Origin: Gammaproteobacteria bacterium
GTDB lineage: Bacteria > Pseudomonadota > Gammaproteobacteria > Ga0077536
Direction: 5' to 3'
NCBI GenBank assembly: GCA_021773835.1
Contig: JAJFJQ010000030.1
Span: 1 to 64,000, forward strand
DNA length: 64,000 nucleotides
Below the pieces are notes generated by a model that saw nothing but the letters and a program-made list of their open reading frames with translations, did not search any database and was not told the DNA's origin. Below are positions 8,448 through 18,571 of the stretch, in pieces. The number at the start of each line of letters is the position of its first letter. Position 1 is the first letter of the stretch. Both the position numbers and the translations under genes were made by a program.

Positions 8448-9285
8448 GACAACCTCGAAGCGCGCACGCCGCGGTCTAATCGAGCGCGATCGGGTTTTCG
8501 AATTTCTCATTGAAAAACCGACGCGCGACAGTCTTGTAGATACGGGCCATGGCAATATTTTGTATCTCGAAGACATCACCGTTACCTTCGACGGTTTCAA
8601 AGCGCTAAACGAACTCACGCTTTACGTCGAAACCGGAGAGCTCCGCTGTATTATTGGTCCCAACGGCGCTGGCAAAACGACGATGATGGACGTGATTACA
8701 GGTAAAACGCGACCCGATTATGGCACTGCGTTTTACGGCCAACGTCTCGACTTGTTACGTTTATCCGAACCGGAGATTGCGGATCTCGGCATTGGCCGTA
8801 AGTTCCAAAAACCGACCGTATTTGGCAGCCACACAGTATTCGAGAACCTTGAGCTCGCCATGGCTGCGGATAAGCGCGTCTGGCCAACACTTTTCAGCAA
8901 AATGTCCGGAGAACAACGCGACGGTCTCGACGAAGTACTCGAGTTAATTGGATTGGTCGAAAAAGTTCACACTGCAGCGGAAACATTATCTCACGGACAA
9001 AAACAATGGCTCGAAATTGGTATGTTAATCATGCAAAACCCGCTCGTTCTGCTGGTCGATGAACCCGTCGCGGGAATGACAAAGCAAGAGATGGAAACGA
9101 CCGCAGAGCTGTTGACCAACCTGGCCGGCGAGCGGTCAGTTGTCGTCGTCGAGCATGACATGGAATTTGTTCGGTCAATTGCACGTCGCGTCACGGTATT
9201 GCACGAAGGACGAGTGCTCGCCGAGGGAAATATGAATGCGATCCAGAGTGATCCAAAAGTCATTGAAGTTTATTTGGGATCCTAA
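8440..9285 (+). CDS. urtD: Urea ABC transporter, ATPase UrtD
   Basis: A 281-aa LivG-type ABC ATPase. Walker A is GPNGAGKTT, the signature LSHGQKQWLEIGM, and Walker B LVLLVDEPVAGM, with the switch His in VVVVEHDMEF. About 40 charged residues precede the ABC domain, as in other UrtD proteins. ATG 8440 is chosen; a GTG one codon earlier (8437) is equally possible. It overlaps urtC by 8 nt and shares one base with urtE (TAATG). It should power urea import as a heterodimer with UrtE. Confidence 0.95.
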   Translation: MNKTTSKRARRGLIERDRVFEFLIEKPTRDSLVDTGHGNILYLEDITVTFDGFKALNELTLYVETGELRCIIGPNGAGKTTMMDVITGKTRPDYGTAFYGQRLDLLRLSEPEIADLGIGRKFQKPTVFGSHTVFENLELAMAADKRVWPTLFSKMSGEQRDGLDEVLELIGLVEKVHTAAETLSHGQKQWLEIGMLIMQNPLVLLVDEPVAGMTKQEMETTAELLTNLAGERSVVVVEHDMEFVRSIARRVTVLHEGRVLAEGNMNAIQSDPKVIEVYLGS

Positions 9286-9983
9286 TGCTGCAACTCGACT
9301 CGATTAACCAATATTACGGTGGAAGTCATACGTTATGGGATCTCTCGATCGACGTTCCGCGAGCGTCGTGTGTCTGTTTGATGGGTCGCAACGGCGTTGG
9401 CAAGACGACCACGTTAAAATGCATTATGGGGTTGTTACCGATCCAAAGTGGCCAGATCCGCTTCAATGATGTGCTTTTGTCGAAAGAGGCGGCGGAACGA
9501 CGAGCGCCGCTCAAGATAGGGTATGTACCACAAGGTCGTGACGTCTTCCCGCGACTCACCGTGGATGAAAATTTGCGGATCGGGTTTGCTGTGTGTGAAC
9601 GGTCCGCGGCGCGCCGAGCATATGATCGAGTTTTAGATATTTTTCCTGTTTTACGGCAGATGTTGAAACGCAACGGCGGCGATCTCTCTGGAGGACAGCA
9701 GCAGCAACTTGCCATTGGACGGGCATTGATTCTCGATCCGGAACTCTTGATCCTCGACGAACCGACCGAAGGCATCCAGCCAAACATCGTGCATGAGATT
9801 GGTGAAGTTATTGCACGTCTTAACTCCGAAGAAGGGATCACTGTGCTATTGGTCGAACAAAAACTGCCACTAGCGCGCCGTGTCGCCGATCGTTTCTGTA
9901 TTCTCGACAAAGGGCGAGCTGTGGCTACCGGTTCGATCGACGAACTAACGGACGATCTGGTCAAGCAGTACCTAACCGTTTAA
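9285..9983 (+). CDS. urtE: Urea ABC transporter, ATPase UrtE
   Basis: A 232-aa LivF-type ABC ATPase, the partner of UrtD. It contains Walker A GRNGVGKTT, the Q-loop VPQGRDVFPRLTV, the signature LSGGQQQQLAIGRAL and Walker B LLILDEPTEGI, followed by LLVEQKLPLARRVADR, all characteristic of UrtE. The start overlaps the urtD stop by one base. It closes the urt block; the next gene begins 40 nt downstream. Confidence 0.95.
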   Translation: MLQLDSINQYYGGSHTLWDLSIDVPRASCVCLMGRNGVGKTTTLKCIMGLLPIQSGQIRFNDVLLSKEAAERRAPLKIGYVPQGRDVFPRLTVDENLRIGFAVCERSAARRAYDRVLDIFPVLRQMLKRNGGDLSGGQQQQLAIGRALILDPELLILDEPTEGIQPNIVHEIGEVIARLNSEEGITVLLVEQKLPLARRVADRFCILDKGRAVATGSIDELTDDLVKQYLTV

Positions 9984-10023
9984 ATCGAACCATAAAGATA
10001 TAATTATCACCGGGAGTAGTAGC

Positions 10024-10335
10024 ATGAATCGAACATCCTTGACTGTAGCCGTAATGCTGGTATTCGGCGTCGTGCCCATGGCACAAAGCCATTCCGGATC
10101 AGGTGTATATAGTCACGGTTGGCTAACGCATGTGCGGCAACATACTGAACTATTTTTTGCAGACTTCCACTTTGCACCGGATATCGAGTTGACGACGTTG
10201 CTGATTATTGGAGTTGTTGCGGCCGCCTGCATGATTAGACGCTATCAAATACGCGCGCGCCTTGGCAGTAGCGGTCGCGAGTTGGCCGGCAGTGGTCTCA
10301 CCCTAAGAAAATTGTGGATTTCAGCCCTCGGGTGA
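10024..10335 (+). CDS. Small membrane protein of unknown function between urtE and ureD
   Basis: A 103-aa protein not recognised as a known family. It has an N-terminal signal peptide (TVAVMLVFGVVPMAQS-HS), a His/aromatic-rich segment (HSGSGVYSHGWLTHVRQH), one transmembrane helix (LTTLLIIGVVAAACMI, about residues 59-74) and a basic cytoplasmic tail. The start follows a GGGAG site (10012-10016). Its frame ends five bases before the ureD start, so it is co-transcribed with the urt and ure genes. A role in nickel or urea handling is possible from context and the His residues, but it lacks the multi-helix pattern of UreJ/HupE. Confidence 0.65.
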   Translation: MNRTSLTVAVMLVFGVVPMAQSHSGSGVYSHGWLTHVRQHTELFFADFHFAPDIELTTLLIIGVVAAACMIRRYQIRARLGSSGRELAGSGLTLRKLWISALG

Positions 10336-10340
10336 CGTCG

Positions 10341-11171
10341 ATGGCGACGCCCGTGGCGCAATTTACGGAACACCCCGGATGGTCGGCTGCGTTGGGCTTG
10401 CGTTACGCAAGGCGCCACGATCGCACCTCGCTCGTCGAGCGCCGACACCATGGCCCACTGTCAGTGCAACGGCCCTTTTACCCTGAGATCGATGGCACTT
10501 GCCACACGTATCTTCTGCATCCCCCTGCGGGAATAGTTGGCGGCGATGAACTGACGGTGACGTTGACACTGGAGGTGGACACGAAAGCGCTGGTAACAAC
10601 GCCGGGCGCGACACGTTGGTATTACAGCGATGGTCGAACCGCGAAGGTTTCTCAACTTGCACGTTTAAGCAACGGCGCCATGCTCGAATGGCTGCCGCAA
10701 GAGACGCTGTTATTTGATGGCGCGAATGCCAAATTGAGTACCCGCATTGAGCTAACTGGAAATGCGACATTCTTAGGATGGGAGATCTTAAGTTTCGGAC
10801 GTCCCGCCTGCCGCGAAACATTTTCCAACGGCACGCTCGATTTTCGTTTCGAGCTTTGGCGCGATGGCGTGCTGTCATTGCGCGAACGGTTACGCGGTGA
10901 TGGTCTGCCGGCTGGTCTGATGGGACATGCGGGCCTTATGACCTTCCTTGCCACGGGTGCGAACGACGTCGTACTGCAGGCGGCACGGGATATCTGCAGC
11001 AATTCAGTCGACGCGCTGTCCGGGCCAACCCTAATCGGCGATGTACTTATGTGTCGCGGTTTGGCCGAAGATTGCGCACCACTGATAAAATTGTCCCGGG
11101 AACTATGGCGCGCATTGCGGCCGCTGGTGTCGGCGCGGACCGCGGTGACGCCGCGAATTTGGCGCACTTAA
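10341..11171 (+). CDS. ureD: Urease accessory protein UreD
   Basis: A 276-aa urease maturation scaffold. It binds the apo-urease and, with UreF and UreG, delivers nickel to the active site. Family features seen are RHHGPLSVQRPFYPE near the N-terminus, HPPAGIVGGDEL, TTPGATRWYYSDG and LEWLPQETLLFDGANA. ATG 10341, just after the preceding gene, is preferred; the frame is open from ATG 10314, which would overlap that gene by 22 nt. The length fits the family. Confidence 0.93.
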   Translation: MATPVAQFTEHPGWSAALGLRYARRHDRTSLVERRHHGPLSVQRPFYPEIDGTCHTYLLHPPAGIVGGDELTVTLTLEVDTKALVTTPGATRWYYSDGRTAKVSQLARLSNGAMLEWLPQETLLFDGANAKLSTRIELTGNATFLGWEILSFGRPACRETFSNGTLDFRFELWRDGVLSLRERLRGDGLPAGLMGHAGLMTFLATGANDVVLQAARDICSNSVDALSGPTLIGDVLMCRGLAEDCAPLIKLSRELWRALRPLVSARTAVTPRIWRT

Positions 11172-11240
11172 TTGGCTCGTGTGGATGTAACCGAACAACC
11201 GCGTGCCACGAATAAATTGACGTAGCTTAGGAGATGGCCG

Positions 11241-11543
11241 ATGGAATTATCGCCGCGAGAGAAAGATAAATTATTGCTTTTCACCGCAGCGCTGTTGGCC
11301 GAACGCAGGCGCGACCGCGGCTTGAAGTTGAATTACCCGGAGTCTATTGCACTGATCAGCGCGGCTATTCTGGAGGGCGCGCGCGACGGCCGCACGGTTG
11401 CGGAATTAATGGACCATGGACGCACCATTCTCAGCGCCGATGAAGTCATGGACGGCGTTGTCTCAATGTTGCACGACGTACAAGTTGAGGCGACGTTTCC
11501 GGACGGCACTAAACTCGTCACGGTTCATGATCCTATTCAATAA
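11241..11543 (+). CDS. ureA: Urease gamma subunit
   Basis: A 100-aa small structural subunit of the nickel urease. The canonical UreA pattern begins [20 protein letters not shown] and continues with [30 protein letters not shown] and a C-terminal [20 protein letters not shown] site precedes ATG 11241. It is a separate gene from ureB, the arrangement usual in Proteobacteria. Confidence 0.97.
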   Translation: MELSPREKDKLLLFTAALLAERRRDRGLKLNYPESIALISAAILEGARDGRTVAELMDHGRTILSADEVMDGVVSMLHDVQVEATFPDGTKLVTVHDPIQ

Positions 11544-11566
11544 GTGAAACTAATCGGACGATCCTT

Positions 11567-11884
11567 ATGATCCCTGGGGAAATATTAACGTCGAGCGGCG
11601 AGATCCACCTGAATGAAGGGCGCGAGACAGTCCAAGTAAAGGTCGCAAACACCGGCGACCGCCCGATTCAGGTTGGCTCGCATTATCATTTTTTCGAAAC
11701 CAATTCGGCACTGACCTTCGAGCGCGATCGATGTCGAGGATTTCGTCTCAATATCCCGGCGGGTACAGCGATTCGCTTCGAGCCGGGCCAAACACGTGAA
11801 GTCGAACTCGTTGCTTACGCGGGACAGCGGCGGGTGTTCGGTTTTCGCGGTGAGATCATGGGTGAACTGGGAGAAAGCACATGA
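11567..11884 (+). CDS. ureB: Urease beta subunit
   Basis: A 105-aa structural subunit. Typical UreB features are MIPGEI at the start, [17 protein letters not shown], and [26 protein letters not shown] near the end. It overlaps ureC by four bases (ATGA at 11881-11884), giving translational coupling of the beta and alpha subunits. Confidence 0.97.
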   Translation: MIPGEILTSSGEIHLNEGRETVQVKVANTGDRPIQVGSHYHFFETNSALTFERDRCRGFRLNIPAGTAIRFEPGQTREVELVAYAGQRRVFGFRGEIMGELGEST

Positions 11885-13584
11885 CAACGCTTTCGCGGCA
11901 GGCTTACGCAGATCTATACGGTCCGACGACCGGCGACCGGGTCCGTCTGGCGGATACCGAGCTGATCATTGAGGTCGAGCGGGATTATACGACTTACGGA
12001 GACGAGGTCAGCTTCGGCGGCGGTAAGGTTATTCGTGACGGCATGGGCCAAAGCCAGGCCGGCGCGACAGTAGCAGTGGATTTGGTGATCACCAACGCGC
12101 TTATCGTCGATTACTGGGGTGTCGTCAAAGCCGATATCGGGGTGAATGATGGACGCATCAGTGCAATTGGTAAGGCGGGCAATCCAGACGTGCAGCCCGA
12201 TGTCGATATTGTCATTGGACCGGGTACAGAAATCATAGCCGGAGAAGGACGGATCGTAACTGCCGGTGGTGTGGATGCGCATATTCATTTTATTTGTCCG
12301 CAACAGATCGATGACGCATTAATGTCGGGGATCACCACCATGCTTGGTGGTGGTACGGGACCGGCGACCGGCACCAACGCAACCACGTGTACCCCCGGAC
12401 CTTGGAATATTCACCGGATGCTGCAGGCCGCAGATGTCTTACCGATGAATTTAGGTTTTATGGGCAAAGGTAATGCGAGTCTGCCTGACGCATTGGATGA
12501 GCAAGTCAATGCCGGCGCCATGGGCCTGAAGTTGCACGAAGATTGGGGTACGACCCCTGCTGCGATCGATAACTGCTTATCAGTCGCCGAACGTCACGAC
12601 GTGCAAGTCGCAATCCACACGGATACGCTAAACGAGTCCGGATTCGTCGAAGACACGGTACGGGCGTTTCAGGGTCGCACCATTCATACCTATCACACGG
12701 AAGGGGCCGGTGGTGGGCACGCGCCGGATATCATCAAAGTCTGTGGTGAAAGCAACGTGCTGCCGTCGAGCACAAATCCGACACGGCCGTATACCGTTAA
12801 TACTGTCGACGAACATTTAGATATGTTGATGGTGTGCCATCACCTCTCTCCAAGCATTCCAGAAGATGTTGCATTCGCCGAATCGCGGATTAGGCGAGAA
12901 ACAATCGCCGCGGAAGACATCCTGCACGATCTCGGTGCGTTCTCGATGATCGCCTCGGATTCTCAAGCGATGGGACGGGTTGGAGAAGTGATCACGCGGA
13001 CGTGGCAAACGGCACATAAAATGAAAGTGCAACGCGGGAGTTTGGCCGGCGACCCTGCTCATCACGACAATACCCGAGTAAAAAGGTACGTTGCCAAATA
13101 CACGATTAACCCCGCGCTCGCACATGGTATTGCCCATGAAGTCGGCAGTATTGAGGTTGGTCGACTCGCCGATATTGTCCTCTGGAAGCCGGCATTTTTT
13201 GGCGTCAAACCGAGTCTCATCATTAAAGGCGGTTTGATTAGCGCCGCCCCGATGGGTGATCCGAATGCCTCGATACCGACGCCTCAACCCGTGCATTACC
13301 GAAAGATGTTCGGGGCACTCGGTCGCGCTCGGAACGAGACGTGTATGAGCTTTTTATCCAATGGAGCGTTCGCGGCGGGAGTCGCTGATGAGCTGCAACT
13401 CAATAATCGGATCGGCTGTGTGCGTAATACCCGCGATGTAAGAAAATCAGATATGCGACTCAACGATTATCAACCGAAAATTGAAGTCGATTCACGAACC
13501 TACGAGGTCAGAGCCGATGGTGAACTGCTCACTTGCGAACCCGCCTCCGTGCTACCTCTCAGTCAACTTTATTTTTTATTTTAG
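11881..13584 (+). CDS. ureC: Urease alpha (catalytic) subunit
   Basis: A 567-aa catalytic subunit that hydrolyses urea to ammonia and carbamate. The nickel site is complete: His134 and His136 (DAHIHFICP), the carbamylated Lys217 in GLKLHEDWG, the downstream nickel-binding His residues ([22 protein letters not shown]) and the mobile-flap Cys319-His320 in MVCHHLSP. The numbering coincides with the standard enzyme. No truncation or substitution is seen. Start and stop fit the family length. Confidence 0.98.
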   Translation: MTTLSRQAYADLYGPTTGDRVRLADTELIIEVERDYTTYGDEVSFGGGKVIRDGMGQSQAGATVAVDLVITNALIVDYWGVVKADIGVNDGRISAIGKAGNPDVQPDVDIVIGPGTEIIAGEGRIVTAGGVDAHIHFICPQQIDDALMSGITTMLGGGTGPATGTNATTCTPGPWNIHRMLQAADVLPMNLGFMGKGNASLPDALDEQVNAGAMGLKLHEDWGTTPAAIDNCLSVAERHDVQVAIHTDTLNESGFVEDTVRAFQGRTIHTYHTEGAGGGHAPDIIKVCGESNVLPSSTNPTRPYTVNTVDEHLDMLMVCHHLSPSIPEDVAFAESRIRRETIAAEDILHDLGAFSMIASDSQAMGRVGEVITRTWQTAHKMKVQRGSLAGDPAHHDNTRVKRYVAKYTINPALAHGIAHEVGSIEVGRLADIVLWKPAFFGVKPSLIIKGGLISAAPMGDPNASIPTPQPVHYRKMFGALGRARNETCMSFLSNGAFAAGVADELQLNNRIGCVRNTRDVRKSDMRLNDYQPKIEVDSRTYEVRADGELLTCEPASVLPLSQLYFLF

Positions 13585-13646
13585 TTCGGTGCCGAGAATT
13601 ATTTCTAATCGAAACGGTTTGCCTGAGGATGTACAAGAGTGCTCAG

Positions 13647-14144
13647 ATGCTTGAGTTTATTGAACTCGGCAGCGCCGATGATCCTGTCGTTGAGAGTCTC
13701 ACATTGCCTTATACGGAGCGTCAGAAAAGCCGCCAACGGGTCGTGCTCGATAGCGGCAAAGAGGCGGGCATATTATTGGAGCATGGCAAAAGGTTATATG
13801 GCGGAGACATACTCCGTACCCGCGACGGGTATTGCCTGCGTGTGGTTGAGGCGTTAGAACCGGTCACCACGGTTATTACCGACGACCCACGGGCGCTCGC
13901 GCGTGCAAGTTATCATTTAGGTAATCGTCATATACCAATTCAGATAGGCGAACGCTGGATCCGTTACGAACGAGATCATGTGTTGGACGACATGATCCGC
14001 CGACTAGATCTCAGCCCAGTCCACGAGATGGCGCCGTTTGAACCAGAGAATGGTGCCTACGATAGGCAATCTCACGCACATGACGGCGCCGGCGGGCACG
14101 GCCATCATCATTCGCACTCAAGCGATGGTGCAAGTCGAGTCTAA
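13647..14144 (+). CDS. ureE: Urease nickel metallochaperone UreE
   Basis: A 165-aa nickel-binding chaperone that hands Ni(II) to the UreG/UreF/UreD complex. Visible are the N-terminal peptide-binding domain (TLPYTERQKSRQR), the metal-binding domain with SYHLGNRHIPIQI, and a His-rich tail with about nine His residues among its last 30 residues. ATG 13647 is preferred on homology. An in-frame ATG at 13629 and the open frame from 13533 give extensions that overlap ureC and do not look like UreE. Confidence 0.93.
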   Translation: MLEFIELGSADDPVVESLTLPYTERQKSRQRVVLDSGKEAGILLEHGKRLYGGDILRTRDGYCLRVVEALEPVTTVITDDPRALARASYHLGNRHIPIQIGERWIRYERDHVLDDMIRRLDLSPVHEMAPFEPENGAYDRQSHAHDGAGGHGHHHSHSSDGASRV

Positions 14145-14152
14145 GCTAGCTA

Positions 14153-14833
14153 ATGGCCGCTCAACACGACCTCAGCTTGGTACGCGTGATGCAGCTCGCT
14201 AGCGGTACTCTCCCGGTCGGTGCGTATGCCTATTCGCAAGGCCTCGAATGGGCCGTTGAGGCTGGATGGGTCGCCGACGAAGCTGGCCTTAAAGCCTGGC
14301 TCAATGAACAACTGATGAGCGCTTTAATTCAAACCGATTTGCCGATTTTTCTGCGCCTATTTACTGCAGCAAGTCACGCGAACGATGAGGCGATGTGCGA
14401 ATGGAGTCGCGTACTCATTGCCTTGCGCGAAACTAGTGAGCTAGTTGCCGATGACTGCGCTCGAGGTCGTGCGTTGGCGAGGTTACTCGACGAAATGGAG
14501 GTTGATGCTGCTCGCCGATGGCTGGATCGAGCGGACACGCCTTTTGCGACACTTACCGTGTTAGCGGCAGTCACTTGGGAGATACCATGTGACGCGGCTG
14601 CTTCGGCGTATGTTTGGGGATGGTTGGAAGGGCAGGTTTTAGCTGGCGTAAGATTAATTCCGCTAGGCCAAGTCGCCGGTCAACGCCTATTGTTCGATCT
14701 GGCCAGTGTTATCCCAGAGGCCATCGCCAGGGCGCAAGACTTAGGCGACGACGAAATAGGGGCGACACTTCCAAACCTGGCGATCGCCAGTAGCTTGCAC
14801 GAAACCCAATACACGCGACTTTACCGCTCGTAA
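14153..14833 (+). CDS. ureF: Urease accessory protein UreF
   Basis: A 226-aa all-helical maturation factor that bridges UreD and UreG and acts as a fidelity check on nickel delivery. Family features are MQLASGTLPVGAYAYSQGLEWAVE at the N-terminus, a middle helical bundle with RETSELVADDCARGRAL, and the C-terminal GWLEGQVLAGVRLIPLGQVAGQRLL. It starts 9 nt after ureE. Confidence 0.95.
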   Translation: MAAQHDLSLVRVMQLASGTLPVGAYAYSQGLEWAVEAGWVADEAGLKAWLNEQLMSALIQTDLPIFLRLFTAASHANDEAMCEWSRVLIALRETSELVADDCARGRALARLLDEMEVDAARRWLDRADTPFATLTVLAAVTWEIPCDAAASAYVWGWLEGQVLAGVRLIPLGQVAGQRLLFDLASVIPEAIARAQDLGDDEIGATLPNLAIASSLHETQYTRLYRS

Positions 14834-14856
14834 TTGAGACAAAGAGGATTTAACCA

Positions 14857-15483
14857 ATGGCTACACCGGCAGTATCCGTACGACCAGTACTCCGAGTTGG
14901 GATTGGAGGACCCGTAGGATCCGGCAAGACCGCGCTCATGGATGCGTTGTGCAAGCGGCTGCGCGATCGCTATGAAATTGCAGCCGTAACGAATGATATT
15001 TACACGCGCGAAGACGCCGAATTTTTAATTCGAAGCGAAGCACTGACGCCCGACCGCATCATTGGAGTAGAAACTGGCGGTTGTCCACATACCGCGATAC
15101 GGGAAGACGCTTCAATGAATCTTGCGGCGATAGACGACCTGATGCAGCGCTTTCCCGCGTTAGATCTCGTGCTCGTGGAAAGTGGCGGCGATAATCTGGC
15201 CGCAACATTTAGCCCCGAACTAGCGGATCTGACGATTTATGTTATTGATGTCGCTGAGGGCGAAAAAATTCCACGCAAGGGTGGGCCAGGGATTACTCGT
15301 TCCGACTTACTCGTGATCAATAAGATCGACCTCGCACCGTACGTTGGAGCATCACTTGCGGTTATGGAATCCGATACTAAAAGGATGCGCGCCGATCGCC
15401 CCTATGTGTTCACTGACTTGCGACGTGGTATTGGCATTGATGTCGTCGAAGATTTTGTTGTTAAGGAAGGATTACTATCTTGA
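14857..15483 (+). CDS. ureG: Urease GTPase UreG
   Basis: A 208-aa SIMIBI GTPase that powers nickel insertion. Motifs: P-loop [26 protein letters not shown], the nickel-binding metal site [36 protein letters not shown], and the base-recognition [17 protein letters not shown] precedes the ATG at a good distance. The stop overlaps the next gene by 4 nt. Confidence 0.97.
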   Translation: MATPAVSVRPVLRVGIGGPVGSGKTALMDALCKRLRDRYEIAAVTNDIYTREDAEFLIRSEALTPDRIIGVETGGCPHTAIREDASMNLAAIDDLMQRFPALDLVLVESGGDNLAATFSPELADLTIYVIDVAEGEKIPRKGGPGITRSDLLVINKIDLAPYVGASLAVMESDTKRMRADRPYVFTDLRRGIGIDVVEDFVVKEGLLS

Positions 15484-16082
15484 GCATCGGTTCGAATCAC
15501 CAAAAATCGAATAAGGAAAATAATTTGGCATGGCGAAGCTGTCTGATGCTGCTTGCTGTCTGCGTAGGTGTAATGGCCTGTTCGTCGGTTTCTTATAAAC
15601 GTGGTGCTAACCCGGGGACAATGGCTGAGGATGAAGGTCTATGTCGCGCGGGTAACGCAACTGAAGACGCCTTCCGACGTTGCATGCGTGACAAGGGATG
15701 GTTTTTCGCTGGTGGCGCAACGATCGAAAAGACGGTAAACGACACGAAAAGTCAGCAACCCACTGCGCTCTCAACACAGGATGTTGAAGTTGGCAGACCG
15801 AGTACCGCGACGACGGAAGTTATAGCCCCCGTGACGACGCACAATAGGTCCGAGGACGAATTAGTACAGCCAGTGCCCCACGAAGCGAGCGATCCTCAAA
15901 CGACGAAATCCGCTGCGAGCTGGTGGAAATTCGGCGGCACGGCTAACGGGCTTGACCTCGACATAGCGGGATGCGCTGCTGAACTGGGCGAAACGCGTCG
16001 CCCCGGGTCTGGAACGACTTCGGTTAGCAATGTGATGAGTGATTGCCTGAAAGCCCGCGGTTGGTATGGCATTGGCAAGTAA
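15480..16082 (+). CDS. Putative lipoprotein of unknown function, downstream of ureG
   Basis: A 200-aa protein starting at TTG 15480, overlapping ureG by 4 nt. Its N-terminus is a lipoprotein signal (basic residues, then [17 protein letters not shown]). Two short Cys-containing segments repeat a similar pattern, [23 protein letters not shown] and GCAAELGE...[14 protein letters not shown] (around residues 53 and 160), joined by a Thr/Pro-rich low-complexity linker. The two may be an internal duplication. No known family is recognised. It is last in the urease operon and is followed by IS debris, so part of the operon may have been lost after it. Confidence 0.6.
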   Translation: MSIGSNHQKSNKENNLAWRSCLMLLAVCVGVMACSSVSYKRGANPGTMAEDEGLCRAGNATEDAFRRCMRDKGWFFAGGATIEKTVNDTKSQQPTALSTQDVEVGRPSTATTEVIAPVTTHNRSEDELVQPVPHEASDPQTTKSAASWWKFGGTANGLDLDIAGCAAELGETRRPGSGTTSVSNVMSDCLKARGWYGIGK

Positions 16083-16169
16083 GTGTTCAGATAAGCTGTG
16101 CATCCTAAAAATGAGATCATAATCACGCGGCGAGACGCATATATCGATGATGAAGTCCGCCGAGGAAAG

Positions 16170-17185
16170 GTAGAGCGACAACGTCACCTCCGTTCCAACG
16201 TTCAATTGCACGGTTTTGTGGTGGCATCTTTATCCAAACCCGAGTGGGTACGATGCCCATGGTAGTAGATGAGGTATTCCTTCAGCGTGCGACGTAAATG
16301 ACTTTCGTTAAATACAATAATTCGGTCGAGACATTTACGGCGGACCGATCCGAGCGCACGTTAGGCATAAGCATTTTCCCAAGGTGGCGCCGGCGTCATT
16401 ACGATATCCTTGATCTCGAGTGCGGTAATTCACCGTTTAACGGCGCATCCAAATTTTGCGTCGCCGTCCCTAATTAAATATTTTGGTGCCGTATCAAACG
16501 GGAACGCTTCGGTGAGGTGCTGCGCCATCCATTTACCGGTTCGGTGTGCGGTAACATTGAAATTAACAACCCGCCGACGAACATGTTCGATGACGACCAA
16601 GACATAAAGCACTTTGAAATTCACGATCGGAACTGTAAAGAAATCTATCGCCGCGATTGCCTCACAATGATTCGTCAGGAATGTACGCCAACTCTGCGAC
16701 GGTGGTTTTCTATGTCGACGCGTGTAATTCGAAATCGTCGCTTCGCAAACATAGTAATCCAGCTTCAGAAGCTCTCCGTCGGTCCGTGGCACGCCCCGAG
16801 TGACGTTCTCAGATTGCATTCTGCGGATTAGAAACCGCAATTCGGAATCGACTATGGGGCGGCCTTGGCGGCGACTTTTCCAAGCCCAATAACGGCGAAA
16901 CCCTTCCCGATGCCATCGGACAACCGTATCAGGATGCAGCGCGAACAGATTTCCCCGCCAATTTCCAACAAATTGCGCGAAAACCATCCAAACGGCGCGA
17001 ACCATCGCGCTCGGGCGGGCGCGGTTCACCGAGCGCTTCAACACGACGATTTGTTGTCGAAGAGCGAGATTCTCTACCGTAAGCGCTCGCTGAGTTTTCA
17101 TAGACGAAAAAAGCGATGCAATTATTACGTTAATGTACGAAAACGATATGCAGACAATGCTTAAACCGCATGACAAAAATGACAA
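16170..17185 (-). pseudogene. Degenerate IS transposase (integrase-core family, multiple stops)
   Basis: A broken integrase-core transposase read on the minus strand. The open part (17185 to 16430) shows LVVENLALRQQIVVLKRS-like N-terminal sequence, the first catalytic Asp region (AIAAIDFFTVPIVNFKVLYVLVV) and the second (YLIRDGDAKFG). It then hits a stop. The protein similarity continues to about 16180 through further in-frame stops (WENAYA, then RRKCLDRIIVFNESHLRRTLKEYL, then HRTHSGLDKDA). Clearly inactive. Confidence 0.85.
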
Positions 17186-17207
17186 TTAGTTCAACGCGAT
17201 CGAGTTT

Positions 17208-17834
17208 TTAGGAGGGACAGGTTGGGTGCTCCGTTACATTGAAATGGACAACCTTGCGCCGATGACCGATAAGGATCACCAAGACGTACAACATCTTGAA
17301 CCTTACCGTTGGCACGACTAAGAAATCGATGGATACCATATCCTTCGCGTGATTGTTCAGAAATGATTTCCACGTCGGCGACGGTGGTTTCCGGGATCGC
17401 ACTCGATACTTCTCGACGGTAGATTTTGCGACGTCGATACTAAGTTTCCGAAGCTCGCCGACAATCCGCGGTGAGCCCCAGGTGACATTCGCTGTCGACA
17501 TGTTCCGGATCAGGTCTATGATCTCTTTTGGTACAGGCGGCCTCCCAGACTTGCCGCACTTGCTTAATTTAGCCCAATGATCCCGAAACCGTTTTCGTTG
17601 CCACCCAAGAACTGTTGCAGGCTGCACAATAACGAGGGCATCCCGCCAACCAGACCACCTTCGTGCGATCCAAGACCAGAATATTCGGTCGCCCCGCTTT
17701 ATTCGCGGTCGTGTAGTTGAGCGTTGATACACCATGATTCGATGTCTCAACGCGACGATTTCGAATCGCAGCGAGAGCCGTGACCGGAAAGTCGTAGACG
17801 CGAACGCTAACAGCGCACCGATAATGGGTTTCAC
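17208..17834 (-). pseudogene. Truncated IS transposase, N-terminal two thirds
   Basis: A relative of the transposase at 16170-17185, on the same strand. It has the N-terminal helix-turn-helix part (LRFEIVALRHRIMVYQRS), the linker GSPRIVGELRKLSIDV, and the first catalytic Asp in DMVSIDFLVVPTVRFKMLYVLVIL. Similarity stops at VVHFNVTEHPT; the second Asp and the Glu are missing, so it was cut near 17220. The two related fragments in tandem suggest nested insertion or recombination between copies. Confidence 0.85.
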
Positions 17835-17939
17835 GATCCTGGATCCTCACCGACACTAACAATAACCGGAGATCTCAGGCTGACGTTGCTTTAGAATTTC
17901 GTCAAGGATATCAACAAGTACGGATATTCGGGAAGGACA

Positions 17940-18010
17940 GGTGTTCGGGGAAACTCGCACGCACCGTTCTTAGGGGGGCGTGAGGCAGTAATGTCTCACG
18001 CCTACCCGAC
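17940..18010 (+). ncRNA. 3' remnant of a group II intron (partial domain V plus domain VI)
   Basis: From 17940 to 18010 the sequence is almost identical to 26400-26469, the end of the intact mini-intron: the GGGGAAAC loop region and CG bulge of domain V, then the domain VI stem with a bulged A and the CCCGAC 3' end. The bases ahead of 17940 do not match, so the AGC triad of domain V and all upstream domains are gone. It cannot splice. Intron base 18010 is followed directly by the transposase exon. Confidence 0.8.
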
Positions 18011-18548
18011 CGTCGATCTCTTTCGATGTGGATCGGTGATCCTGCAGTCCCATTGGGTAATGGTTGTTATGGATCAATTTACCCGCCGGATCATTGGCTT
18101 CTCTGTCCATGCAGGCCCTGTCGATGGACCTACACTCTGCCGACTGTTTAACAGTATCCTCGCCGCATCAGTAAGCCCACGATATTTGAGTTCGTATAAC
18201 GATCCGCTGTTCAAGTTTCACCGATGGAAAGCCAACCTACGGATCCTCGACGTCACAGAAATAAAGACCGTGCCCTATGTTCCACTCTCACACCCATTTG
18301 TGGAACGACTCATCGGTACCGTTCGGCGAGAGTTTCTCGACCATGTCCCATTCTGGGGTGCACGCGATCTGCAGCGGAAATTACATTCATTCGAAAAATA
18401 CTACAACCACGATCGTGCGCATCGCGGACTTAGAGGTGCGATACCTGAGGCGAAACCGGCGAACGCAGCTCAAAGCATTGCTCGCCTCGATAACTATCGA
18501 TCGAAATCCTCCTGCCGAGGTTTGTATCAATTGCCAATCGCGGCCTGA
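18011..18548 (+). pseudogene. IS transposase 3' exon (copy 2), catalytic Asp lost
   Basis: The C-terminal half of the same transposase family as at 2057 and 26470. It begins exactly at the intron/exon junction with the first catalytic Asp (VDLFRCGS) and runs to SCRGLYQLPIAA. The second catalytic Asp is replaced (SSYNDPLF instead of SSDNDPLF), while Glu in HPFVERLIG is kept. The N-terminal half is missing. The IS right-end sequence AGTAATTCGCACCCAACAC follows the stop at 18551-18569. Confidence 0.85.
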
Positions 18549-18571
18549 TTAGTAATTCGCACCCAACACGT

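Noticed and set aside
10024-10335. UreJ/HupE nickel transporter
   Set aside because: The protein has a signal peptide and a single TM helix and lacks the six-helix pattern and the HPxxGxDH motif.
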